This document shows, one piece after another, positions 1 through 5,949 of a DNA stretch of 6,093 nt (its first letter is position 1; each line of letters opens with the position of its first letter). A program made the translations under genes and the position numbers. This stretch comes from an uncultured Rhodobacter sp. (GTDB taxonomy: Bacteria; Pseudomonadota; Alphaproteobacteria; Rhodobacterales; Rhodobacteraceae). The DNA lies in NCBI GenBank assembly GCA_937901435.1, contig CALGTJ010000585.1:1-6093 (forward strand), read 5' to 3'. The notes beneath the pieces were generated by a model. That model saw nothing but the letters and a program-made list of their open reading frames with translations, was not told the DNA's origin and did not search any database.

Positions 1-766
1 CGGCGACGGCAAGATCGTGCAATTTGATGGGTTCTGGTCCAGCTCGCTGACCGATAGCACCGAAATGGGGCTGCCTGATATCGAGGCGCTGGATATGTCG
101 CGCCGTCTTCAGAATATCGACGAGATCTTTGAGGTGACGACCAAGCCTTTGGTGATGGATGCCGATACCGGCGGCAAAGCCGAACATTTCGAGCTGAAAG
201 TGCGCACGATGGAGCGGATCGGCATCGCCGCCGCGAACATCGAGGATAAGACCGGTTTGAAAAAGAACTCGCTGTTGGGCACCGATGTGGCACAAACGCA
301 AGCCAGCATCGAAGAGTTTTGCGACAAGATCCGGGCCGGCCATGAGGGCCAGAAATACAACGGTATGATGATTATCGCGCGTCTGGAAAGTCTGATTTTG
401 GGCAAAGGCGTGGATGATGCGCTGACACGCGCCGATGCCTATGTGGCCGCCGGGGCCGGGGCGGTGATGATCCATTCCAAAGAAAAGGAACCGGACGAGA
501 TTTTTTCGTTCACCGACCAGTTCCGCGTCAACCACCCGGACATCCCGATTGTCGCCGTGCCTTCGTCCTATAACGCGGTTTACGACCATGAATTGCAGGC
601 CCATGGCGTCAAGATGATCATCTACGCCAACCACATGCTGCGGGCGTCCTACAAGGCGATGGATCAGGTGGCCCGCGCAATTTTGGAAAATGGGCGCACC
701 GCAGAGGTAGAAGGTGATATCATCACCATCAAACAGATCCTGAAACTGATTCCGGGAACGGTCTGA
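1..766 (+). CDS. aepX: Phosphoenolpyruvate mutase, 5'-truncated by the window edge
   Basis: This enzyme rearranges phosphoenolpyruvate to phosphonopyruvate, the C-P bond-forming first step of nearly all phosphonate biosynthesis; it is cytosolic and Mg-dependent. The frame is open from base 2. A GTG at 17 could be read as a start but falls inside the conserved first part of the barrel (DGFWSSSLTDS), so the true start lies upstream. Counting from that GTG, visible signatures are the metal-binding DADTGG (48-53), the gating loop EDKTGLKKNS (76-85), whose K-x-N-S separates mutases from isocitrate lyase and methylisocitrate lyase relatives, IARLES with the substrate-binding Arg (R122), and YANHMLRA near the C-terminus. 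About 40 residues are missing compared with a stand-alone mutase of about 295 residues, and more if there is an N-terminal fusion. The stop codon TGA (764-766) shares one base with the next gene's ATG. The family call is very secure; phosphonopyruvate hydrolase is the nearest alternative and is made unlikely by the decarboxylase next door. Confidence 0.95.
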   Translation, partial: GDGKIVQFDGFWSSSLTDSTEMGLPDIEALDMSRRLQNIDEIFEVTTKPLVMDADTGGKAEHFELKVRTMERIGIAAANIEDKTGLKKNSLLGTDVAQTQASIEEFCDKIRAGHEGQKYNGMMIIARLESLILGKGVDDALTRADAYVAAGAGAVMIHSKEKEPDEIFSFTDQFRVNHPDIPIVAVPSSYNAVYDHELQAHGVKMIIYANHMLRASYKAMDQVARAILENGRTAEVEGDIITIKQILKLIPGTV

Positions 767-1923
767 TGCTTGAGGCTGCGGATTTCCTCGATGACTTGGC
801 AGCCCTTGGGGTACACCGCTTTTTCGGTGTGCCGGATTCGCTGCTTGCCGGATTGATCTCTGGGATAGAGGCCAGAGCCAATGACCCGGCACACCATGGT
901 GCCTGTCGGCTGGAAATTACCGCAGACGAAGGCGCGGCGGTGGGCTTGGCGATTGGCAGTTATCTGGCCTCTGCCCAGCCCTCTGTGGTGTTCATGCAGA
1001 ATTCCGGCCTTGGAAATGCGATCAACCCGCTGACCTCGCTGACCTCGCCCAAGGTCTATGGCATCCCGATGCTGATGCTCATTGGCTGGCGCGGCGAGAT
1101 GACAGAGACTGGGCAGATCAAGGACGAGCCGCAGCATGTGTTTCAGGGCGAAATCACCTGTACGATGCTGGATTTGCTGGATATTCCGTATCGCGTGATC
1201 GGCCCTGATGACGCTCGCGACGCGATCAGCCAAGCCGCCAGCGACATGCTGAGCACCGCCACGGCGCAGGCGAAACCCACCGCGCTTGTGATCCGCAAGG
1301 CCACCTTTGCCGAGCCTGGCAAAGCTGCCAAACCCGTCTCTGCTTTTCCCACCCGCGAAGGCGCGGTTCGAACGGCCATGACGCACCTCGGCAAAACCCC
1401 GATCGTGGCCACCACCGGCAAGATTTCCCGCGAGGTCTATGAGGTGCAGCGCGCAGAGGGCATCGGCGGCCCCACCTTTCTGACGGTTGGTGGGATGGGT
1501 CATGCGGTTATGATTGCAACCGGGGCGGCATTCAGCGCGCCAAAGCGCAAGATTGCCTGTTTTGACGGGGATGGGGCTGTTTTGATGCATACGGGCAGCC
1601 TTGCGACCTCGGCCAAATGTCCAAATCTGATCCATCTTGTCTTTAACAATCAGGTTCACGATTCTGTCGGCGGACAGCCCACCGCCGCGCCTGATACGAA
1701 TTTGACCGAACTCGCGGCGGCCTTTGGCTATTGCTTTGCCAAGCGTGTACAAACCACCAACGATCTGAGCGAGGCGATAAAGGCCGCGCTGGACGGGGAT
1801 CACGCTAGCTTTATTGAAATCATGGTGGCCCCCGGGTCACGCGCGGATCTCGGACGACCTCAAGAGCCACCAGCGGTCAGCAAAGCCGCGTTTATGACTG
1901 CGATTGGACCCCTAAATGACTGA
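766..1923 (+). CDS. aepY: Phosphonopyruvate decarboxylase
   Basis: This thiamine diphosphate and Mg-dependent enzyme decarboxylates phosphonopyruvate to phosphonoacetaldehyde. That step is irreversible and pulls the unfavourable mutase equilibrium forward. The 385-residue length fits the family, and the protein is cytosolic with no signal or membrane segment. The N-terminal pyrimidine-binding half begins with FFGVPDSLL (19-27), carries the cofactor-activating glutamate E55 in ITADEGAA, and has the family blocks QNSGLGNAINPLTSL (78-92), GWRGE (107-111) and DEPQHVFQG (120-128). The C-terminal half has VGGMGHA (241-247) and the thiamine diphosphate motif GDG (268-270) followed by NN (294-295), then HDSVGGQPT (298-306). 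The ATG at 766 overlaps the upstream stop as TGATG, and the Shine-Dalgarno is weak (GGGAA around 754), so translation is probably coupled to the mutase. Sulfopyruvate decarboxylase is a relative, but the neighbours settle the substrate. Confidence 0.95.
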   Translation: MLEAADFLDDLAALGVHRFFGVPDSLLAGLISGIEARANDPAHHGACRLEITADEGAAVGLAIGSYLASAQPSVVFMQNSGLGNAINPLTSLTSPKVYGIPMLMLIGWRGEMTETGQIKDEPQHVFQGEITCTMLDLLDIPYRVIGPDDARDAISQAASDMLSTATAQAKPTALVIRKATFAEPGKAAKPVSAFPTREGAVRTAMTHLGKTPIVATTGKISREVYEVQRAEGIGGPTFLTVGGMGHAVMIATGAAFSAPKRKIACFDGDGAVLMHTGSLATSAKCPNLIHLVFNNQVHDSVGGQPTAAPDTNLTELAAAFGYCFAKRVQTTNDLSEAIKAALDGDHASFIEIMVAPGSRADLGRPQEPPAVSKAAFMTAIGPLND

Positions 1924-2902
1924 CACGATTTCGAACGATACCATCAACGCAATCAACGCGGAAAAGCCGTTGTTTACGGCGGGTCCGGCCAGTTTGATTT
2001 ACGAAAATGTAGCCGCTTTGCGCCCGTGTTTTGGGCGTGGTGACCAGACGTTTCTGGACAGCTATGCCAATGTGCTTGGGATGATCTCTGACATCGCCGG
2101 GCAGTCGAAAACCGTGGCAATGCAAGGGTCCGGGACAAGTGCGATAGAGGTTATGATCGCCAATTTTCTCTATGGAAACGTTCTTGTGGTCGATTCCGGT
2201 TACTACGCGCAACGCCTGCATTCCATCGCCTCGATCCGCGCGCGGCGTGACACGTTTATCCAGAACATTGACGTGGTCGACTGGCAGGCTCTGAAGGACG
2301 TAAGCGGCCAGTATGATTGGGTTTTGGCGGTCTATACCGAAACCGCAGAGGCCACCTTGGTGTCGATCACTGATCTTGCCGAACTGACCAAGCGGGTCGG
2401 GGCAAAACTGGCGCTCGATGCTACCGCCTCTATCGGGCTTGAAACCGGGCATGAGGTCGCGGATGTCACGGCCTTCAGCTCTTGCAAAGGTCTTTTTGGC
2501 CTGACGGGGGCGGGGTTTATCTCGTATTCCTGCGAGGTGCCAAACGAGATCGAAGATATGATATCGGCTCTGTCTACCTACGCCGACAAAAAGACCACCG
2601 GACCCTATCACGCGATCCTGTCGCTAGAGCCGATCCTGAGGCAGCATGCTGAGCATCGCGAGGCCGTTGTCACCAACAAACGCGTCTTTTGCGAACGCTT
2701 TGCAAAGCATCTGATCTATCCGATGGATCAGCAACCTTTGCTATGTACTGCCCTGAATGTGTCTTTGCGCTCTACCGATCCCCGCGCCGTGCTTTATGCG
2801 CCCCGTCAGACAAAGGCCACCAGCATCACCTGTCATATCGGCGAAGTGCATCTTGGTCGCGCGGCGACGGGGGCCATCATCGATGTGCTGGAGCAGAGCT
2901 AA
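1916..2902 (+). CDS. phnW: Class V PLP aminotransferase, probable 2-aminoethylphosphonate-forming transaminase
   Basis: It should convert phosphonoacetaldehyde plus an amino donor to 2-aminoethylphosphonate, working in the biosynthetic direction (such genes are also called aepZ). The fold-type I marks are readable: LFTAGPAS near the N-terminus (19-26), the cofactor phosphate-binding GSGTSAIE (71-78), YTET (140-143), the pyridine-nitrogen aspartate D168 in LALDATASIG, and the Schiff-base lysine K191 in SSCKGLFGLTGAG. At 328 residues it is shorter than typical PhnW (about 360-370). In PhnW the C-terminal block reads roughly FRIGNIGEV and carries a carboxylate-binding arginine. Here the matching stretch is SITCHIGEV with no arginine, so donor or substrate recognition may differ. 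The ATG lies inside the last codons of the decarboxylase gene (8-base overlap, ATGACTGA), with no clear Shine-Dalgarno, indicating coupling. It is the last gene of the operon in the window. Aminotransferase family is near certain; the exact substrate is inferred from context. Confidence 0.82.
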   Translation: MTDTISNDTINAINAEKPLFTAGPASLIYENVAALRPCFGRGDQTFLDSYANVLGMISDIAGQSKTVAMQGSGTSAIEVMIANFLYGNVLVVDSGYYAQRLHSIASIRARRDTFIQNIDVVDWQALKDVSGQYDWVLAVYTETAEATLVSITDLAELTKRVGAKLALDATASIGLETGHEVADVTAFSSCKGLFGLTGAGFISYSCEVPNEIEDMISALSTYADKKTTGPYHAILSLEPILRQHAEHREAVVTNKRVFCERFAKHLIYPMDQQPLLCTALNVSLRSTDPRAVLYAPRQTKATSITCHIGEVHLGRAATGAIIDVLEQS

Positions 2903-2936
2903 GCCCGCGTCCGTGACCTCGCAAGCGGGCCGGGTT
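2903..2936 (+). terminator. Weak terminator-like hairpin after the phosphonate operon
   Basis: GCCCGC (2903-2908) starts immediately after the TAA and pairs with GCGGGC (2925-2930), leaving a 16-base loop; CGGG and only three T residues follow. The position is right for the operon end, but the short stem, large loop and missing U-tract make it a poor intrinsic terminator, and Rho-dependent termination is equally possible. Confidence 0.3.
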
Positions 2937-2968
2937 TAGGCATCACGCTTTTTCAAATAATCACATGT

Positions 2969-3000
2969 CTTAACCTTGAATTCATACAATTCGCTTAACC
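2969..3000. repeat. Pair of CTTAACC direct repeats in an AT-rich patch
   Basis: CTTAACC occurs at 2969-2975 and again at 2994-3000, a period of 25 bases. Between them lies an imperfectly spaced inverted pair, GAATT (2978-2982) and AATTC (2988-2992). This could be a regulator binding region or promoter upstream element. TTAACC is also the half-site of the alphaproteobacterial CtrA motif, but the full TTAA-N7-TTAA spacing is only met as TTAA-N7-TTCA. The repeats are real; any function is speculative. Confidence 0.35.
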
Positions 3001-3164
3001 GTGGAGTGTATGTTCCAAATCGCCCAAGGCCCTATTCACTTTGATAAGCACCGTGTCGCTCTGATGAGCCCAAGGCAACGCGATGGCTTGCTTTGGTGGG
3101 ACGGCGGTTGAACATCGGATCGACGGCCCCTCGAACAAAAGGCGGCACAAGGATGGGAAGAGGA

Positions 3165-3179
3165 TGCAAGGGCCTTGCA
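3165..3179. repeat. Perfect 15-base dyad TGCAAGG-G-CCTTGCA
   Basis: Seven-base arms around a single central G form an exact inverted repeat, and allowing one unpaired C the symmetry continues to AT on each side. With such a small centre it fits a dimeric protein's operator better than a stable RNA hairpin, although an RNA stem of six pairs with a GGC loop is possible. It lies about 170 bases before the regulator gene's start codon, far for a classical operator but suitable for an activator site. Confidence 0.35.
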
Positions 3180-3318
3180 CATGCCTGAAATTTGCCTTTG
3201 CTGTCATGGGGATGATATGTGAGGGTGAGTTTTTGAGGGTGTGTTCGCGCATAGCGGGAAATTCGAAATTGGGTTGTGGCGATATGACATGACCGCAACG
3301 GGACGCAAGAGAGGGTGA

Positions 3319-3357
3319 ATGTACATGGGACCGCTATCAAGGATTGCTTATGGCTGA
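3319..3357 (+). CDS. Possible 12-codon leader mini-ORF overlapping the regulator start
   Basis: The frame ATG at 3319 to TGA at 3357 encodes MYMGPLSRIAYG, and a second in-frame ATG lies at 3325. A purine-rich AAGAGAGGG (3307-3315) sits 3 bases before the first ATG and 9 before the second, so the second is the better-placed start. The TGA lies 8 bases inside the following gene (start 3350), so ribosomes finishing the mini-ORF would stop on top of that start codon. The peptide has no recognisable family. An ORF this short can arise by chance. Confidence 0.2.
   Translation: MYMGPLSRIAYG
3339..3343 (+). promoter_or_regulatory. Ribosome binding site that decides the start of the regulator gene
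   Basis: AAGGA lies 6 bases before the ATG at 3350. An in-frame TTG at 3344 touches this site directly and is therefore not a usable start, so the ATG is preferred. Confidence 0.7.
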
Positions 3358-3880
3358 AGTGTTGCCAGCGCCTCTGCGTACGCCTGCGATAGAAAAAGAC
3401 ACTTTCATGCGCTCTATGCTGCGGGAACTTGTCGGCATCCTAGAGCAGACAGTCGGAGAGCGTGAAGCAGAAGCGTATGTCAACCATGTCGGTCTGTCAC
3501 TGGGTCGTGCCCTGAACGCGGATTACAGACGCTCTTTTTCGTTGGACAAGCTTGATGTGCGGCATGTGGCGGCAACCCTTGTCGATCTCAAGGCGCGCAT
3601 CGACGGGGGCTTTGCGATTGAATCGGTCGACGATGAAAAGATCGTTCTTGTGAATAGCGCTTGCCCCTTTGGTGACAAGGTTATCGGACGACCCTCGCTC
3701 TGCCGAATGACGGCAAATGTCTTTGGGCATATCGCGGCGGAAAATCTTGGGTACGCCCGCGTGCGCATTGACGAGGCGATTGCACGGGGTGACACGCGAT
3801 GCCGTGTGACGGTTACAATCTCGGAACCTGAACACTCCGCAGATCATGGGGACAGCGAGTTTTACGCTCGTAATTCATAG
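3350..3880 (+). CDS. Methanogen output domain 1 (MetOD1)-like signalling or regulatory protein
   Basis: I recognise the C-terminal half as the MetOD1 type: CPFGDKVIGRPSLCRMTANVF, then HIAAENLGYARV and a final strand pattern IARGDTRCRVTV. Counting from the ATG, the notable cysteines are C105 and C118, 13 residues apart, and C151. The arrangement recalls the metal- or ligand-binding pocket of V4R-type domains, though that comparison is my inference. The N-terminal half is mostly helical (roughly residues 18-60, with FMRSMLRELVGILEQTVG) and may dimerise. There is no helix-turn-helix that I can see, no signal peptide and no membrane segment. The 176-residue protein is followed after 11 bases by a hybrid histidine kinase, so the two are probably co-transcribed and functionally linked, either as a sensory partner or as an output. 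Members are often labelled 'transcriptional regulator' by automatic pipelines without experimental support. The biochemical role is unknown. Confidence 0.75.
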   Translation: MAEVLPAPLRTPAIEKDTFMRSMLRELVGILEQTVGEREAEAYVNHVGLSLGRALNADYRRSFSLDKLDVRHVAATLVDLKARIDGGFAIESVDDEKIVLVNSACPFGDKVIGRPSLCRMTANVFGHIAAENLGYARVRIDEAIARGDTRCRVTVTISEPEHSADHGDSEFYARNS

Positions 3881-3884
3881 GAAG
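3879..3884 (+). promoter_or_regulatory. Ribosome binding site of the hybrid kinase, overlapping the upstream stop codon
   Basis: AGGAAG begins within the TAG that ends the regulator gene and lies 7 bases before the kinase ATG at 3892. The overlap of stop and Shine-Dalgarno suggests the two genes are translated from one message in a coordinated way, and supports the ATG at 3892 as the start. Confidence 0.7.
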
Positions 3885-3891
3885 CGTTTGG

Positions 3892-5949
3892 ATGCCCGAT
3901 AGAATCTTTCTGGCGCTGAACGCGTTTATCACAATGACCGACGACGCCGTGCTTGTCGTCGATCCACAGACGTTGACGCTGCGATGCGCCAGCCCGCGTG
4001 CCGTCGACCTGATCGGCCCCATCCTGCAACAGCAAGATGTTCCTGCCTCCCATATTTTTGGCCAAGTAGATGATTTTGCGGTTTTTATCGCGGATGCGCT
4101 GACTGTCACAGAACCGATCATATCCAGCGTTTCGGTTCTGCCCGATGCACGTGTTCTAATCGTCAAGGCACGCAGGCTTGCGGTTCAGGATGGCGTGCCT
4201 TTGGTCCTGCTTTTACTTGAGGCAGAGTCCGAACTTTCTAGCCGTTTCCGCCTTTTGACCGAAAAGATTGAAGAGCTTAGGGGCGAAGTCGGACGTCGCG
4301 TGGCAGCAGAGCAAGAACTGTCAGAGACCATATTTTCGTTGCGCCAATCCGTTGCGATCATCCGCCAGATTGCAGAACTTGATATCTCAAGCGGCGATTA
4401 TCTGGAAATGGCCGCAGGGATCGTCTGTCGCGCCTTTGAAACCCGCGGCACCGCCATCCTGACAGCCAGTGTTGGAAAATTGCAGGTCATGGCAACGACG
4501 AAGGTTTTTGCCGAGACGATCGACGATCAACCGTTTCTGGATTTGACACTGACCGAATTTACGCGGCTATCGCGAGAGCAGACCGAAGAGTGGAAGGACC
4601 GCCTGTTTTCAAGTTTGCAGCGCGTGGGTGCCGAACCTGTCGATTTTGAAAATGCACTGGTTTTCCGGCTGTGGGTTGCTGGTGAATGTCGCGGGGCCTT
4701 GATTTGTTTGTTAGAGGCCGATGCGCAGACCCGCACCAGTCTGCGGTTGGAGGGCGATATCATTTCTGAATCGCTTGGTGGCCTGATTGCCCGCGCAGAG
4801 ATAGAGGCGCGCCTGATGCACGCCCAAAAATTTCAGGCGATCGGTGAGCTCACTGGAGGAATTGCACATGATTTCAACAATATACTGGCTGTGGTTCTGG
4901 GCAATGCGGAACTGCTGTTGGACGAGATGGACAATCTCGACATCGAAGTCGCCGGCGAAATTCGGGATGCCGCGATGCGGGGCGCGACCCTGAACTCGCG
5001 TTTGCTGTCGTTTGCGCGAAAACAGCCGCTCGCGCCAAAGCCGACGGATGCAAACAAGCTGTTGCGCGAATTCGACCCTCTCATTCGCCGCACGATCAAA
5101 GAAAACATCGACTATGAATTGATCTCTGCCGGTGGCCTTTGGAAGACTCAAGTGGACCAGAATCAATTGGAAAATGCGGTCCTCAATCTTGCGGTGAATG
5201 CGCGGGATGCGATGCCCGACGGCGGTCGGCTGACCATCGAAACCGCCAATACTCGGCTTGACCCGGATTATGCGGATCGCCATTCAGAGGTTGAACCCGG
5301 CCAATATGTGATGATCGCGGTCAGTGACACGGGCCACGGAATGGAGTCTGAGGTGTTGCAAGAGGCCTTTACACCATTCTTTACGACCAAAGAGGTTGGC
5401 AAAGGCAGCGGGCTTGGTCTCAGCATGGTTTTCGGCTTTGTAAAACAATCCCTTGGACATGTGAAAATCTATTCTGAACCTGACCTTGGAACCACGGTGC
5501 GAATGTATTTTCCGCGCGATCCCGTAGAATTGAAGGCCACTGACAAGGACCTTGGGGAGAGGGTTAAAGACCAGACACTGCGTCGCAACGGGCGCATTCT
5601 TGTTGTCGAGGATGATCGTGGGGTTCTGAGCTATCTCAAGAAAAGCCTTGAAAAACTTGGATATGACGTCGAGGTGACGACGACCGGAGACAGCGCGTCC
5701 GAGTACCTCAAAGAACAGCCTTATGACGTTCTATTGACGGATGTTGTTCTGCCGGGCCGGATCAATGGTGCCCAACTGGCAAAGATTGCAAATCAGATCG
5801 CGCCAAAAATGCCTGTTTTGTTCATGTCTGGGTACACGGAAAACTCAATCGTGCACCATGGTCGACTGGATCCCGGTGTCGATTTTATCTCTAAACCTTT
5901 CACGCGTGAGCAACTGGCGAAAAGACTGAGAGACCTGATGGGGGGGTGA
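3892..5949 (+). CDS. Soluble hybrid sensor histidine kinase with C-terminal receiver domain
   Basis: The protein autophosphorylates on a histidine in response to a signal and can pass the phosphate to its own receiver. Reading along the 685 residues: a PAS-like region (about 15-110, with DAVLVVDPQTL), a coiled-coil signalling helix (about 112-150), a GAF-like region (about 150-300), the HisKA H-box with H326 in GGIAHDFNN, and the catalytic domain with N436 in LNLAVNARDAMPDGG, G1 VSDTGHGM (D479), FFTTKEVGKGSGLGL (497-510) and LGTTVRMYFP near its end. A receiver domain follows (about 568-685) with acidic E573-D574-D575, phospho-acceptor D617, S646 and K668, all key residues present. I see no membrane segment, so the signal should be cytosolic. 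No phosphotransfer (Hpt) domain or DNA-binding partner is encoded nearby. The preceding MetOD1-like gene is the obvious candidate partner. The kinase and receiver calls are secure; PAS and GAF are judged from pattern only, and the ligand is unknown. Confidence 0.93.
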   Translation: MPDRIFLALNAFITMTDDAVLVVDPQTLTLRCASPRAVDLIGPILQQQDVPASHIFGQVDDFAVFIADALTVTEPIISSVSVLPDARVLIVKARRLAVQDGVPLVLLLLEAESELSSRFRLLTEKIEELRGEVGRRVAAEQELSETIFSLRQSVAIIRQIAELDISSGDYLEMAAGIVCRAFETRGTAILTASVGKLQVMATTKVFAETIDDQPFLDLTLTEFTRLSREQTEEWKDRLFSSLQRVGAEPVDFENALVFRLWVAGECRGALICLLEADAQTRTSLRLEGDIISESLGGLIARAEIEARLMHAQKFQAIGELTGGIAHDFNNILAVVLGNAELLLDEMDNLDIEVAGEIRDAAMRGATLNSRLLSFARKQPLAPKPTDANKLLREFDPLIRRTIKENIDYELISAGGLWKTQVDQNQLENAVLNLAVNARDAMPDGGRLTIETANTRLDPDYADRHSEVEPGQYVMIAVSDTGHGMESEVLQEAFTPFFTTKEVGKGSGLGLSMVFGFVKQSLGHVKIYSEPDLGTTVRMYFPRDPVELKATDKDLGERVKDQTLRRNGRILVVEDDRGVLSYLKKSLEKLGYDVEVTTTGDSASEYLKEQPYDVLLTDVVLPGRINGAQLAKIANQIAPKMPVLFMSGYTENSIVHHGRLDPGVDFISKPFTREQLAKRLRDLMGG

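Larger units (their letters stand above)
2931..3349. other. Long intergenic region without a supported gene
   Basis: This stretch separates the phosphonate operon from the signalling pair. Its first 70 bases are AT-rich with two copies of CTTAACC; the remainder is G-rich on the plus strand with no recognisable protein in six frames. Open frames here (for example minus 3032-3340 and plus 3083-3292) have no family signature. The region presumably holds the promoter of the gene at 3350, but I cannot point to a convincing -35/-10 pair. It could also hold a small RNA or a decayed gene; nothing in the sequence decides between these. Confidence 0.6.

Noticed and set aside
17..19. GTG at 17 as the start of the mutase
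   Set aside because: The frame is open upstream, there is no Shine-Dalgarno in the visible 16 bases, and starting here would delete conserved N-terminal barrel sequence.
664..1803. 379-codon open frame on the minus strand
   Set aside because: It lies opposite the decarboxylase and the end of the mutase, both of which have clear catalytic motifs. Its translation is Arg/Gly/His-rich with no family signature, as expected for an antisense shadow of a GC-biased gene.
1892..2611. 239-codon open frame on the minus strand
   Set aside because: It is antisense to the aminotransferase, which has full PLP motifs; no recognisable protein content.
3061..3080. CTGATGA as the core of a hammerhead ribozyme
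   Set aside because: A short GCC-CAA-GGC stem follows, but the next bases are AAC instead of the required GAA, and no flanking stem I/III pairing is evident.
3262..3288. TTCGAA ... TATGAC as a promoter for the regulator gene
   Set aside because: The spacer is only 15 bases and both hexamers match consensus poorly.
3083..3292. 69-codon plus-strand ORF in the intergenic region
   Set aside because: An AAGG lies 7 bases upstream of its ATG, but the cysteine- and lysine-rich translation matches no family I know and lacks the codon bias of the neighbours. It is kept only as a remote possibility.
3032..3340. Overlapping minus-strand ORFs (2995-3252 and 3032-3340) in the intergenic region
   Set aside because: They overlap in different frames, have no convincing Shine-Dalgarno, and show no domain signature. 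The proline/arginine/histidine-rich content looks like noncoding sequence.
4711..5283. 190-codon open frame on the minus strand
   Set aside because: It is antisense to the HisKA/HATPase part of the kinase; no independent motif.
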